64,000 bases of DNA from Pseudomonas sp. DC1.2 (GCF_034351645.1 NZ_CP133782.1:2795001-2859000), one strand, 5' to 3'; positions 1-9,862 are shown, counted from the first letter of the stretch. Numbers and translations: made by a program. Notes: generated by a model not told the origin, from the sequence alone.

Positions 1-146
1 GGGAGAGGACGATGGCGCTGCCGTGATTGGCGAATTGTCGGCGGGCCGTTAAGCGTGGCAGATCCGACACAATTGACGATGATTTCCCCCCGAACTGCGC
101 CGAGCAACGCACAAGCGTTGGTGGGCGTCGTGCCTGGCCACTTCCC

Positions 147-1547
147 ATGAAAGGGCCGAGGGACACCGACTTCGCTTACCAAGCGGTTTACCGTTACCTG
201 ACCAGCCTGATTAATGAACCGGGCAGCGGCATACAAATCCGTTTGCCATCGTTGCGACAGCTGGCAGGACGTTTAAACGTATCGATCTCGACCATTCAAT
301 ATGCGTATTCATTGTTGGAGAAGGAAGGGCGCGTCTACTCAGTCGCCAAGTCCGGCTATTACGCACTCCCTGTACCTGTGATTGGCCCGCTTACCGACGG
401 TAATGATTTGCTCGAAACTGTGTATGTCAACGCCAGACGTCCCGGCATGCTCGTATTAAGTGCCGATGAGCCTGCCTTGTTGCAACCTCTGGACAGCCCG
501 CTATTGATGTTAGAGCGCGAGCTGCTGCGCCAGTATCCACGCCAGCCGCAACCGCTTTCACAGCCCTGTGGCGAATTGGAACTGCGCACTGCCTTGGCCG
601 CGCGCTATACCTCTTCGCCGGCGCGTTGCTGGCATGCCGATGAGGTCTATATCGGCGCCGATTTGCGCGGTGTACTGGAAATATTGATTGCCGTCCTGTG
701 CCTTAAAGACGCCACGGTGGTCGTCGAATCGCCCTGTGACTGGACGATATTGCGACTATTGAAAGAGGCCGATGTAAACGTCATCGAGCTGTCACTGCAA
801 GCCAACGGTGCATTCGACCTTGAACAACTCAAGGAGCTGCTGGAGACCAAGCCGGTGCGGTTGGTCATGCTGTCATCCGGGCTGAACATGCCACGCGGCA
901 GTCAGACTCCTCCAGGCAACAGGCAATCGGTCGCGCGCCTGTTGGAGCGTCATGACAGCTGGGTGCTGGAAAATGACTGTGACGGCGAACTCGTTTTTGA
1001 GCCTGGCGGGCTCAAGTTTCGCGACCTGCTGCCCCCCGAACGCTTGATCGTATTTTCGACTTTCGAGAAGTTCATCGGGCCTGAGGCGCCCTACGGTTAT
1101 GTGTTGTCGCGGCGACTGGGCGCCGAATTGCAACGATACTTTCTACTGCGCTCGTTCCGTCTGTCGCCGATCCGCCAGAAAGCCATTGCTCGTCTTTACA
1201 GCAACGGGCGCATCGACCAGCACCTCCATGTGCTGCGGCGGTTGCTCAAGGAGCGCAAGGTGCAAATGACCCAGCTATTAAATGAGCGCCTCGGTGACGC
1301 GCTGCAGTTAGTCGAGCCACAGGGAGGTGCGACGATCTGGGTGCAGTCGTTGCGTCAGGTCAACGTTCGCCGGGTGTTCCAGCGGCTACTCAAACATCAG
1401 GTCGTGATCGCGCCTGGCGAACTGTTCAGCCTGCAAGGCCTATACGGACAGCACCTGCGCCTGAGTCATACGTTCAGCGGCGACCATGACCTCGGCGTCG
1501 CAATGGGTTTGCTGGGAGATGCTTTGCGTCTTGAGTCGGTTGACTGA
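147..1547 (+). CDS. MocR/GntR-type regulator with aminotransferase-like domain
   Basis: A 466-residue protein starting at ATG 147. An upstream TTG at 27 would add 40 residues with no domain character, so the ATG is preferred. Residues about 8-75 form a GntR-type winged helix (PSLRQLAGRLNVSISTIQYA); the rest resembles a fold type I PLP aminotransferase. The STFEKFIG motif places the presumed PLP lysine at K308. The MocR family uses PLP or its adducts as ligand and usually controls a neighbouring gene, but the only close neighbour here is pgm on the same strand 110 bp downstream, so the target is unknown. The family call is strong; the regulon is not visible. Confidence 0.85.
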   Translation: MKGPRDTDFAYQAVYRYLTSLINEPGSGIQIRLPSLRQLAGRLNVSISTIQYAYSLLEKEGRVYSVAKSGYYALPVPVIGPLTDGNDLLETVYVNARRPGMLVLSADEPALLQPLDSPLLMLERELLRQYPRQPQPLSQPCGELELRTALAARYTSSPARCWHADEVYIGADLRGVLEILIAVLCLKDATVVVESPCDWTILRLLKEADVNVIELSLQANGAFDLEQLKELLETKPVRLVMLSSGLNMPRGSQTPPGNRQSVARLLERHDSWVLENDCDGELVFEPGGLKFRDLLPPERLIVFSTFEKFIGPEAPYGYVLSRRLGAELQRYFLLRSFRLSPIRQKAIARLYSNGRIDQHLHVLRRLLKERKVQMTQLLNERLGDALQLVEPQGGATIWVQSLRQVNVRRVFQRLLKHQVVIAPGELFSLQGLYGQHLRLSHTFSGDHDLGVAMGLLGDALRLESVD

Positions 1548-1657
1548 GCCCCGCCGCAAAACATCCTCGATGTCTCGGATCGTTACCGTCGCACTGTGGT
1601 CGAAGTGTCAGTAAACTGCGCTTCTATTCCTGAACCACTCTATTACAGAGGTTTTGC

Positions 1658-3304
1658 ATGACACTCAGTCCTTTTGCGGGCAAACCGGCACCGGCAGAAC
1701 TGTTGGTCGACATCCCGCGACTGGTAACGGCTTACTACACTGGCCAGCCGGACGCCGCGATCTCTACTCAGCGCGTCGCCTTTGGCACGTCCGGACACCG
1801 AGGCAGCTCGTTCGACTTGAGTTTCAACGAATGGCATGTTCTGGCCATCAGCCAGGCCATCTGTCTGTACCGGGAAGCCCAGGGCATCGATGGTCCACTG
1901 TTCGTTGGCATCGACACCCACGCGCTCTCCACGCCGGCAGGTGCCAGCGCCCTTGAAGTGCTGGCAGCGAACGGCGTTACCGTGATGATTGCCGAAGGCG
2001 ACGAGTACACGCCGACCCCCGCCATCTCTCACGCGATTCTTTGCTACAACCGTGGACGTACTTCGGGCCTGGCAGACGGCATTGTCATTACACCGTCGCA
2101 CAATCCGCCGCAAAGCGGTGGTTACAAATACAACCCTACCAACGGTGGCCCAGCAGATACCCACATCACCAAATGGATCGAAGCCAAGGCCAACGAGTTA
2201 CTGAGCAACAAGCTGGCCGGCGTCAAGCGCATCAGCTATGAGCAGGCCCTAAAGGCCAGTACGACCCATCGTCACGATTACCTCAACACCTATGTCGCCG
2301 ACCTGGTTAACGTGATCGACTTCGACGCGATCCGCGATGCCAAATTGCATTTGGGCGTCGATCCGCTGGGCGGAGCAGGGGTTCGTTACTGGTCGGCAAT
2401 CGCTGAGCACTACCGTCTGGATCTGGAAGTAGTCAACACCCAGGTTGATCCGACATTCCGCTTCATGACAGTGGACTGGGATGGGCAGATTCGCATGGAC
2501 CCATCGTCCACTTACGCGATGCAAGGTCTGATTGGTCTGAAAGATCGTTTCGACGTGGCGTTCGGCTGCGACCCGGATCACGACCGTCATGGCATCGTAA
2601 CGCCGTCCGGTGGCCTGCTGGCGCCGAATAACTACCTTGCTGTGACCATCGATTACTTGTTCCAGAATCGCCCACTTTGGCGTGCCGATGCGGCCGTAGG
2701 TAAAACCGTTGTCAGCAGCGGTCTGATTGATCGCGTGGCCAAGCGACTGGGGCGCCGCTTGTACGAAGTGCCGGTCGGCTTCAAATGGTTCGCGGAAGGC
2801 TTGTTCGACGGCTCTTTGGGTTTTGGCGGCGAAGAAAGTGCTGGGGCTTCGTTCCTGCGCAAGGATGGTGGCGTCTGGAGCACCGACAAAGACGGCTTGA
2901 TACCGGCGCTGTTGGCGGCCGAGATGACCGCTCGCACCGGTAGAGACCCAAGCCAAGCCTACCGTGCCTTGACCGATGAACTGGGCGAACCGTTCTCAGT
3001 GCGCGTCGATGCCAAGGCCAACCCGGCCCAAAAAGCGTTGCTGAGCAAACTGTCGCCCGACCAGGTGACATCGACCCAGCTGGCCGGAGAAGCGATTCAC
3101 AACATCCTCAGCCATGCGCCGGGCAACGACCAAGCCATCGGTGGCTTGAAGGTCATGACCGAAAACGGCTGGTTCGCGGCGCGTCCATCAGGCACCGAAG
3201 ACATCTACAAAATCTACGCGGAAAGCTTTGTCAGTGACGAACACCTCAGGCAACTGGTGGCTGAAGCCCAGACACTCGTGGATGGCGCAATCGCTGCGAA
3301 GTGA
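1658..3304 (+). CDS. pgm: Phosphoglucomutase, alpha-D-glucose phosphate-specific
   Basis: A 548-residue enzyme of the alpha-phosphohexomutase family interconverting glucose 1-phosphate and glucose 6-phosphate in the cytoplasm, linking glycolysis with UDP-glucose and polysaccharide synthesis. The active-site phosphoserine loop [12 protein letters not shown] places the serine at S147. The metal-binding loop [10 protein letters not shown], the sugar-binding loop [10 protein letters not shown] and the phosphate loop [15 protein letters not shown] are all present in order. Length matches the E. coli Pgm class (about 546 aa). It is monocistronic: a strong hairpin terminator follows at 3349-3384. 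Confidence 0.95.
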   Translation: MTLSPFAGKPAPAELLVDIPRLVTAYYTGQPDAAISTQRVAFGTSGHRGSSFDLSFNEWHVLAISQAICLYREAQGIDGPLFVGIDTHALSTPAGASALEVLAANGVTVMIAEGDEYTPTPAISHAILCYNRGRTSGLADGIVITPSHNPPQSGGYKYNPTNGGPADTHITKWIEAKANELLSNKLAGVKRISYEQALKASTTHRHDYLNTYVADLVNVIDFDAIRDAKLHLGVDPLGGAGVRYWSAIAEHYRLDLEVVNTQVDPTFRFMTVDWDGQIRMDPSSTYAMQGLIGLKDRFDVAFGCDPDHDRHGIVTPSGGLLAPNNYLAVTIDYLFQNRPLWRADAAVGKTVVSSGLIDRVAKRLGRRLYEVPVGFKWFAEGLFDGSLGFGGEESAGASFLRKDGGVWSTDKDGLIPALLAAEMTARTGRDPSQAYRALTDELGEPFSVRVDAKANPAQKALLSKLSPDQVTSTQLAGEAIHNILSHAPGNDQAIGGLKVMTENGWFAARPSGTEDIYKIYAESFVSDEHLRQLVAEAQTLVDGAIAAK

Positions 3305-3317
3305 CTAAAGACCTGTA

Positions 3318-3339
3318 GCGAGGAAGCATGCTTGCTCGC
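3318..3339. repeat. REP-like palindrome downstream of pgm
   Basis: GCGAGGAAGCATGCTTGCTCGC is a near-perfect 22-bp palindrome (one mismatched pair) lying between the pgm stop and its terminator. The GCGAG...CTCGC ends resemble cores of Pseudomonas REP elements. Only a single short unit is seen, so assignment to a REP family is tentative. Confidence 0.45.
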
Positions 3340-3348
3340 CACAATGTT

Positions 3349-3384
3349 AAAAAAAGGGGCGGCCACATTGGCCGCCCCTTTTTT
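3349..3384. terminator. Bidirectional rho-independent terminator between pgm and the pirin gene
   Basis: A run of seven A residues, a perfect 9-bp stem (GGGGCGGCC / GGCCGCCCC), a 5-base loop ACATT, then six T residues. The A and T tracts on either side let it act in both directions. It lies between the convergent pgm (+) and pirin (-) genes. Confidence 0.93.
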
Positions 3385-3402
3385 CGCCAGCGATTGACCC
3401 TG

Positions 3403-4098
3403 TCAGGCCAGATCGACCAAAACGACTTCACTGTCTTCAATCGCTGTCACTTGCAGCACCTGCTCATCTGCGATCGCGACACCGTCTCGAGCTTGTGCTC
3501 GCAAGCCATTGACTTCAATGACACCGGTAGCCGGAACCAGGTAGGCCCGACGCCCGCTGTCGAGGCGATATTCAGCCGACTCACCGGCTTTAAGATTCGC
3601 CGCCACCAAGCGTGCATCCGCTCGAATTCGCAGACTTTGGTCGTCACCGGCCTTACCGCTGGCGAGTGTCACGAAACCTTCGCGCTGGCCTTTGGGGAAC
3701 GGCTTGGCGCCCCATGAAGGCGCCGCGCCGGCCTCATTCGGGATGATCCAGATCTGAAAAATGCGGGTCTCGGTCGACTCCAGGTTGTACTCGCTGTGAG
3801 CGATACCGGTGCCGGCACTCATGACCTGGACATCCCCGGCTTCGGTACGCCCCTTGTTGCCGAGGTTGTCTTCGTGAGTAATTGCACCTTCGCGGACGTA
3901 AGTGATGATTTCCATATCCCGATGCGGGTGTTTCGGGAAGCCGGTACCCGCGGCAATAACGTCATCATTCCATACGCGCAAGTTGCCCCAGTTCATGCGT
4001 TGAGGGTCGTGATACTCGGCGAACGAAAAGTGGTGGTGAGCATCCAACCAGCCATGATGGGCGCCGCCCAGGGAGTTGAAAGGTCTGAGTTCAAGCAT
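3403..4098 (-). CDS. Pirin family protein (cupin)
   Basis: A 231-residue bicupin of the pirin/YhaK family. The N-terminal cupin carries the metal ligands in FPKHPHRDMEIITYV and the later E/H-containing motif around GTGIAHSEYN. Family members are Fe or Ni cupins, some with quercetinase activity or redox-sensing roles; the substrate here cannot be read from sequence. The start MLELRPFNSLGG is chosen because AAAGGAGA lies at the right distance before it; the longer frame, 17 codons further upstream, lacks this support. It converges on pgm across a shared terminator. Confidence 0.87.
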   Translation of the reverse strand: MLELRPFNSLGGAHHGWLDAHHHFSFAEYHDPQRMNWGNLRVWNDDVIAAGTGFPKHPHRDMEIITYVREGAITHEDNLGNKGRTEAGDVQVMSAGTGIAHSEYNLESTETRIFQIWIIPNEAGAAPSWGAKPFPKGQREGFVTLASGKAGDDQSLRIRADARLVAANLKAGESAEYRLDSGRRAYLVPATGVIEVNGLRAQARDGVAIADEQVLQVTAIEDSEVVLVDLA

Positions 4099-4376
4099 GA
4101 TCGTCTCCTTTAAAGGTTCGTCACGGGCAGGACGCCTATGCCACAACACGCTACCGGTGGTTGATGGCGAGCATCATCCATCAGGTAACAATCGATAAAA
4201 AGCGTAAAAAATGCCTTAAATCAATCTAAAAATATGATGATAAATACACTCGAAACATTCTCATCCAGCTTTCACTTCACCGTATAAGCCAATGACCTGT
4301 AAGCATTTAGCTAGAACTGCGTGGCAAATGCAGACACCATAGCCCTCATCCGTCTCTCACCCTGGAGTCAGTCAGC

Positions 4377-6848
4377 GTGGCGCAACACACCCCCGATCTT
4401 CCCCCTGAACTTCGTCCTTTGGCGGACATGCCGCTGCTCAAGCGTCTGGCCGCCCGATTTTTTGGTCATGGCTTGACCCGGTTGCGCGCGCAGCACCGCG
4501 CGTCGTGGTTGCACGGCCAGGCCGATGGCTTTCGCAGCGGCCACAGCGCAGGGGTGGAATATGGCTTCAAGGAAGGCAAACTTGAGGGGCTGGAAGAAGG
4601 TCGTCAGGTGTTGCTGATCCGCGACACGCGCTCCAATGAGCATCGGCCGCCGGGCATTGACGAAAAGCTGTTTGACGACTGGCGCCTGCCACTGACTGCC
4701 GACCTCAAAAAGGGCATGAAAACCGATGTCGCCCGATTGCTACCGCCACACGCTCAGCCTAGTACCGCACAGTGGAAGATGATTTTCAGCGATACGCCTT
4801 CGACTTCGGTCATTGCCGGGGCAGGCGCCGGCAAATCGACCACGCTGGTGTTGCGCATTCTGCTGCTGGCTCACTACCTGGGATTTGAACTCGACGCCAT
4901 GACCGTGGTGACCTTCACCCGCGAGTCGCGCAAAGATTTCATTAATAAGCTGATCGAGCTGTTTGCCCTGTGGGGGCGAGCACTCAGCCTGAAAGAGGCG
5001 CGAGACCTTGTCCGCACGTTCCATTCGCGCATTTTGCCGATGGTTCGCAGCTTGCCAGGGTTTGAGCGACTACAAGCGTTCGAGAATCTCAGCCACCGCA
5101 CGCAAGGTGAAGAGGAGGTGGACAGCAATCCTTTTGACCTGCGGATCAACGATGCTCAACGCCAGCAACTTAACGCCTGCTATCACCGCCTGTTCACTGA
5201 GGATGAGCGTTTTCGTGAGCTGATCCAGCCCTTGTCCCGTCACGCCTTGCAACTTCGGGAGCTTGAGCGCGATCACCCCGACGTACAGAAGCGCATGGCC
5301 GTGACCGAACTCGCAGCCAAACGTGATGAAGAGCTCTGCGACACCCTTGAAGACATGTGGTTTCGTGCCGGCGCCTGGCCGATCAAGGGCATTGAGCCCA
5401 GCCGACAGTCGTTCGAAATCAACGGTTCGACCTTTCATGCTCATGGCTTTATTCCTGCTCTGGACGCTTGGGTGGTACTGGGCTTTGACCCAAGGGAAAA
5501 CTCGCAGGTCAGTCGTCCAAATGCGAAGCTGTCGGTTCGCGCCGAGTGGGCGGTAAAGCGCACACTGTTTCAAGCTTTTTGCCGTAAGCCATTGATATGG
5601 TTGGATAGTTACGAGTCATCTAAACGTGTCCTTGCGTCGTTGGCCGGGGATGCCAGCGCTGGGCCGGGGTTCGATTACAAGGTCAAGGGTGAGTTGAGCT
5701 CTGCACCTTTGCTGGACTGCTTTGTCGTCGCGGCAGGGTTTATCGAGAACCTCGGGCTTGATGTGCCAGGCGCAGTCAGCCAAATGAGCTTTGCCAAGGA
5801 TGATCCGGACCGTTTTTTCTTCGAGGCATTGAGCCTGTTTTGGAGAGCATTCGAAGACCATCTGCTCGATCAGAAGCCGCCGGTGATGACCTACAACCGG
5901 ATGTTCGCCTTGTTCAGTGAGCGCTCGCCGGAAAACCTCAAGTTGCTCAGCAACGAGATACTGCGACCCATGTCGCACTTGATGATCGATGAATTTCAGG
6001 ACGTATCGCCGCAGATCGTGTCTTGGATTCGTGCCAGCCTGAGCGAAATCCGCAGTCGTGGTCCGACCCTGCATGCAGGGCGCGGGGCGCAACGTTCGTC
6101 CTTGCTCTGTGTGGGCGATGACTGGCAGTCAATCTACGGTTGGCGGGGCAGTTCGCCAACGTACTTCATGGAATTCAACAAGGAGTTCCCGTCGCCGAGC
6201 ACCACGCGCGTGATGCTCAGCGATAACTACCGCAGCCATCAGCACATCATTGATGCGGCTGAACATATTGTCCGTGCCGCACCGGCAATTCCAGGCAAGA
6301 AGGCCAAGGCCAGTGGTGAGCCCAAGACGCTGTTGCCGGTGAATGTGCTGGATCGTGACGATCAGAGCATGGCGCTGCGGTTGATTGAGCACTATAAAAA
6401 GGGCGATTCGGTCTTAATGCTTTATCGAAAAAGTAGCGATAAGTTATTGATAGAAGAGCATATTCGTTCTGTAGTTAATGTTGATTCTAGTTTGTCGCAC
6501 GACTCTCGACGCCTCAAGCAATTGACCTACCACAGCGCCAAGGGCCTTCAGGCAGACGCAGTCTTCTTGCTCGGCGACTGCCAACATCTCACGAGTTCGC
6601 CTTTTAAGAACCAGGTCTACCGAATGGCCGGGCTCGGTAAGACAGGTGACAGTGAGCCTTACGACAGCGCCCAGAAAGACGAAATCCTTCGGCTAGCCTA
6701 CGTCGGCATTACGCGGGCGGTGAGTCATTGCTATTGGTATATCGATGGTCAGGACACCCAGGCCGTGAACCTGCCCAAGGCTTCTGACCGTATTGGTCAG
6801 GGCAAAGCATTTTTTGCCGATCACCGTCAGCGTCATAAACGGCTGTAA
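4377..6848 (+). CDS. UvrD/Rep-like superfamily 1 DNA helicase
   Basis: An 823-residue SF1A helicase starting at GTG (MAQHTPDLPPELRPL). Walker A is AGAGAGKSTT with K153, motif II is DEFQD at 538-542 (a DExQD box typical of UvrD/Rep), motif III is GDDWQSIYGWRG, motif V is TYHSAKGLQAD and motif VI is LAYVGITRA. About 140 residues precede the helicase core, including a charged EYGFKEGKLEGLEEG stretch that could be a short coiled coil. A long insertion of about 300 residues sits between motifs I and II. It is likely a 3'-5' translocase in DNA repair; it is not canonical UvrD or Rep and may be closer to helicase-IV-type proteins. It is isolated, with no operon partner. Confidence 0.85.
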   Translation: MAQHTPDLPPELRPLADMPLLKRLAARFFGHGLTRLRAQHRASWLHGQADGFRSGHSAGVEYGFKEGKLEGLEEGRQVLLIRDTRSNEHRPPGIDEKLFDDWRLPLTADLKKGMKTDVARLLPPHAQPSTAQWKMIFSDTPSTSVIAGAGAGKSTTLVLRILLLAHYLGFELDAMTVVTFTRESRKDFINKLIELFALWGRALSLKEARDLVRTFHSRILPMVRSLPGFERLQAFENLSHRTQGEEEVDSNPFDLRINDAQRQQLNACYHRLFTEDERFRELIQPLSRHALQLRELERDHPDVQKRMAVTELAAKRDEELCDTLEDMWFRAGAWPIKGIEPSRQSFEINGSTFHAHGFIPALDAWVVLGFDPRENSQVSRPNAKLSVRAEWAVKRTLFQAFCRKPLIWLDSYESSKRVLASLAGDASAGPGFDYKVKGELSSAPLLDCFVVAAGFIENLGLDVPGAVSQMSFAKDDPDRFFFEALSLFWRAFEDHLLDQKPPVMTYNRMFALFSERSPENLKLLSNEILRPMSHLMIDEFQDVSPQIVSWIRASLSEIRSRGPTLHAGRGAQRSSLLCVGDDWQSIYGWRGSSPTYFMEFNKEFPSPSTTRVMLSDNYRSHQHIIDAAEHIVRAAPAIPGKKAKASGEPKTLLPVNVLDRDDQSMALRLIEHYKKGDSVLMLYRKSSDKLLIEEHIRSVVNVDSSLSHDSRRLKQLTYHSAKGLQADAVFLLGDCQHLTSSPFKNQVYRMAGLGKTGDSEPYDSAQKDEILRLAYVGITRAVSHCYWYIDGQDTQAVNLPKASDRIGQGKAFFADHRQRHKRL

Positions 6849-6892
6849 TCAAGGGGCGCGAGCGACTGGGCCCGAATAGACACGCATAAAGA

Positions 6893-6911
6893 AGCCCACA
6901 TCAGGTGGGCT
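6893..6911. terminator. Putative terminator hairpin after the helicase gene
   Basis: AGCCCAC / GTGGGCT form a 7-bp stem around ATCAG, with only a short, interrupted T run after it (GCTTGTT). It lies between the helicase and the convergent DUF1652 gene, where a shared terminator would be expected. Confidence 0.5.
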
Positions 6912-6931
6912 GCTTGTTATCTGCTGGGCTG

Positions 6932-7207
6932 TTAGGCATAGCTTCTGAGTGCCAACGGAGGAACGAACGCTTCCAGTTCATCTTCCACGGCTTCAATTAT
7001 TCGTTCTACATCGGCAGCATTCATAACCGTCATGCAGGGGATACCTGCAATGGCGATCATGGTTACGCCTGTGCCTCGATCAAAAAGGCGAACAATCATG
7101 CTGCCTGGCGCATCCATGCTCGCTTCGAAACCCATGGGATGAAAATGCCAACGCATCAACTGGCAGGCGTTTGGAAAGGTGACTTTACTGAATGAACCTT
7201 TGTTCAT
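6932..7207 (-). CDS. DUF1652 family small protein
   Basis: A 91-residue protein. The stretch from ACQLMRWHFHPMGFEA through SMIVRLFDRGTG to the end of VERIIEAVEDELEAF matches the pattern of DUF1652, a short domain common in Pseudomonas and of unknown function. No signal peptide or membrane segment is seen. The start has only a weak upstream AAGGCGGG, so an internal start is possible. It is convergent with the helicase gene. Confidence 0.65.
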   Translation of the reverse strand: MNKGSFSKVTFPNACQLMRWHFHPMGFEASMDAPGSMIVRLFDRGTGVTMIAIAGIPCMTVMNAADVERIIEAVEDELEAFVPPLALRSYA

Positions 7208-7313
7208 GTGTTGCCCGCCTTAGTCATCGAGCGCTTCCTTTAGCTCACGTGAGGAGGGAAGAGCCTTCAATGGCTCAACCAGTTATTGCCTTTAAAAGTA
7301 GCACCGTGATGTG

Positions 7314-7332
7314 AAAGCCATGTGGCTTTTTT
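7314..7332 (+). terminator. Orphan rho-independent terminator
   Basis: AAAGCC / GGCTTT form a stem around ATGT, followed directly by further T residues (GGCTTTTTT). No plus-strand gene ends nearby: the closest, the helicase, ends about 470 bp upstream and has its own hairpin. It may be the relic of a lost gene next to the decayed region that follows. Confidence 0.55.
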
Positions 7333-7433
7333 CAGTCCGTTTGGCGATTGCTCGAGGTTTTTTGATGTAGATCACGCTTCGAGTGATTTTTGCCAAAACG
7401 CCACTATTGCGAGGCGATTCACTGGCCATTGAA

Positions 7434-7452
7434 GCCGAAGTAAAACTTCGGC
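7434..7452. other. Perfect 7-bp stem-loop upstream of the decayed regulator gene
   Basis: GCCGAAG-TAAAA-CTTCGGC lies about 30 bp before the start of the NTF2-AraC pseudogene, in its presumed 5' untranslated region. A G-rich stretch and five T residues follow after a gap. Its role is unknown. Confidence 0.4.
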
Positions 7453-7480
7453 AAGCTGGGGGTTTTTCGCCGAGCGCCTT

Positions 7481-8097
7481 ATGCACGTCGATGATGATGG
7501 TCCGCCTCAAACCGCCGTTACGGGCGAGACAGTCATGCGCTACCACCTGTGCTGGAAACACCGGGATTTGGAGGGCTTCATGGCGCTCTATCACCCGGAT
7601 ATCCAGTACAACGATTTTTTCCAGAACCGCCTTATGCCGCTGGATGAGCTGCGCGACTATGTGCGTGTCAGCACGCCGCGCAACCCTGGCGAGGCGCTGG
7701 AGCATTCTGACCGCATTCGGCTGGATGGCAACACGGCGTTCATTCAGTACCAACTGACCTTGCGTGGCGGCGAGGGCTTGGTGTCTTTTCGCGCCAGCGA
7801 AGCCATTACTGTGCGTGACGGGCTGATCTGGCGTGTCAATTAGTACATCTCTCTGGTGCGCGAACAGGCCCCCGGCAAGGTTCCCTGGATCCTGCGTCCA
7901 GCGGTCAGCCGCTTAGGGTTATCACCGCGCCAGTTGAGCTTCATGGCCGAAGACCTGCAACAGTATTTCAAGCGTCAGCAACCTTATCTGGACCCCGAAC
8001 TGGACCTGCAACAAGTGGCAAAGGAGTGCGGCTACAGCCGTAATCAGATTTCTTATTTGTTGAATCAGGTACTGGGCCAAAGCTTTTACCGATACGG
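7481..8097 (+). pseudogene. NTF2-like/AraC-type regulator, interrupted by a stop and truncated at the 3' end
   Basis: The first 120 codons encode a SnoaL/NTF2-like domain (HLCWKHRDLEGFMALYHPDI ... EAITVRDGLIWRVN). A TAG at 7841-7843 stops it, but the same frame continues without a gap into the linker and then an AraC-type DNA-binding half (DLQQVAKECGYSRNQISYLL NQVLGQSFYRY). This looks like a nonsense mutation of a Glu codon. The AraC domain ends in the middle, just after the first helix-turn-helix, where sequence of an FAD oxidoreductase begins. The regulator is therefore non-functional unless the NTF2 half acts alone. Confidence 0.8.
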
Positions 8098-8100
8098 GCG

Positions 8101-9339
8101 CCGGGCCTGGAGATTGCAATCATCGAGGCGCAAACCGCCGGGTTTGGTGCCTCGGGCCGCAATGGCGGCTGGCTGATGGGCAACCTGCTGGGTGAGGATC
8201 GCTTGCTTGCCCATTCGCTTGCCGAAGCGCGGCGCGCGTCGTTTGATTTACTACATGGCATTCCCGATGAAGTTGAGATCGTCATCGAACGCGAGGGTAT
8301 CGACTGCGATTACCGCAAGTCGGCGTGCTGTATTGCGCCGCGCGTTACCCGGAGCAGGAAACCAGCTTGCGGCACTATCTGGACGCGCTCTACCGCCAGG
8401 GCCTGCCCGAAAGTGATTACCGCTGGCTCAGCCCAGAGCAGTTGGGTCAACAGATCAGAATTGCCAAACCTTATGGTGGTATCTATGCACCGCATGTTGC
8501 GACCATTCACCCGGCAAAGTTGGTTCGAGGACTGGCGCAAACGGTCGCGCACATGGGCGTCAATATTTATGAAAATAGCCCGGGTACTCACTGGCAGTCG
8601 GGCAGCCTGCGCACAGCCAAGGCCCACGCTCGCAGTCACTGGATTGTGCCTGCGGTAGAGGGTTATGCCGTTTCGCTGCCGCCGCTGGGCCGCTATCAGC
8701 TGCCGGTGCAGAGTTTACTGGTCGCCAGGGAGTCGCTGTCCGCCGCAACCTGGGACGAAATTGGCCTGAGCCGTGGTCAGGCCTTTAGCGAAGCGAGCCG
8801 CCAAGTCACCTACGGCCAGCGCACGGCCGATAATCGCCTGGTGTTCGGGCGATCAGTTTGCCGGCAAGTTGCGTCATGCGTTCGACTTGACGGCCCGCGA
8901 AGTGGGGCTGCGTCGGTATCTGTTCAGCGAACTTTCCCCTCAGCTCAAACCTGTCCGAATTACCCACGTCTGGGGCGGCAATCTGGACATGTCCCGGCGC
9001 TTCAAACCGCACATGTTCTGTGATCGGGCCAACGGCGTCGCCTTGTCCGGCGGTTATGGCGGGGAGGGCGTCGGTGCCAGCAATCTCGGCGGGCGAACCT
9101 TGGCCGATCTGATCCTGGAGCGTGATACCGAGTTGCTGCGCCAACCTTGGGTAATCGCGCAGGGCGGGTTCGAGACGCTGAGAGCATTGGAACGTGAACC
9201 CTGCCGCTGGCTCGGCTATAACGCAATCATTCGCAGCTTTGTCCACGAGGATAAGACCTTGGCCAATCCCACCACTGCACCCTGGCGGCGCAAGCTGGCC
9301 AGTGGTATGGCGGGATTCATGGAAGGTTTCATGCAGTAA
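8101..9339 (+). pseudogene. FAD-dependent oxidoreductase (DadA/PuuB-like), frameshifted remnant
   Basis: The reading starts inside a Rossmann domain (PGLEIAIIEAQTAGFGASGRN, split as IAIIEAQ and GASGRNGGW) without the N-terminal GxGxxG, so the 5' end is missing. It changes frame near 8320 (DYRK to VLYCAARYPEQE, equivalent to one lost base) and again near 8850 (DNRLVFG to FAGKLRHAFDL, with several residues absent). The C-terminal part, including SGGYGGEGVGASNLGGRTLA, runs intact to the stop at 9337-9339. The family oxidises amines or amino acids with FAD. Three separate lesions make this a clear pseudogene. Together with the AraC fragment it reflects a former regulator-enzyme pair. Confidence 0.85.
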
Positions 9340-9627
9340 ACGGCGTTTTGATCTTTTGCTTGCCTGCCAATAACAACGGCACCAAGGTCTATCCGAACCC
9401 GAAGATGATGGCAAGGTTGTCAGACTTGGAAGCGATGCCGCTGATTATTGAACGTATGGGCGCGTGCATCTGCAACGAAAAATTCGTACCGGCAGTTGAA
9501 CCGATCAATGCTTACCGGCCGTTAGCTTAGTTGATGTCATTACACTGGCACCTATATTAGCGCATCCAAAAATATGAGAAGCCCTCAACAAAAAACAACT
9601 TACGGTTATTTAATATTTAAATAGCTA

Positions 9628-9640
9628 ATTGTCGGACAAT
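9628..9640. promoter_or_regulatory. Palindrome, possible operator upstream of aprA
   Basis: ATTGTC-G-GACAAT is a perfect 6-bp inverted repeat in AT-rich DNA about 220 bp before aprA. Its size suits a dimeric regulator. The regulator is not identified. Confidence 0.35.
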
Positions 9641-9846
9641 CAGGCCGCCCCCTCGTTATTGAAACAATATTTATACAGCGCACGCCATGTTTCCGGGCAC
9701 TTGCTGGAACAGTACAATTTGACCTGAAAAAAATAGTAGACGTTTGATTTCAAATTGTGTCAGGTTTCTTACGCCTTCATTGGGCGAGTGATAGGACGAT
9801 CTCGCCAGAGATTGTCGCTATCTGACAAAAACTGTTCCATTGCTTA

Positions 9847-9856
9847 ACAAGGAAGT
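9847..9856 (+). promoter_or_regulatory. RsmA/RsmE binding site overlapping the aprA ribosome binding site
   Basis: ACAAGGAAGT fits every position of the Rsm consensus (A/U)CANGGANG(U/A) and contains the Shine-Dalgarno AAGGAAG. It ends 6 bases before the aprA ATG. In P. fluorescens the Gac/Rsm cascade is known to control AprA at translation, so this site is the expected repressor target. Confidence 0.75.
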
Positions 9857-9862
9857 GTGTTT

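Larger units (their letters stand above)
9340..9862 (+). other. Upstream region of aprA; one unrecognised 60-codon ORF
   Basis: The first 190 bases contain an open frame (9348-9530, MIFCLPANNNGTKVYPNPKM at its start) that I do not recognise and that may be a gene fragment. The rest is AT-rich, with TTAATATTTAAATAG near 9609, a palindrome at 9628-9640 and an A-tract near 9727. It presumably carries the aprA promoter and its controls. No other gene is visible. Confidence 0.5.
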
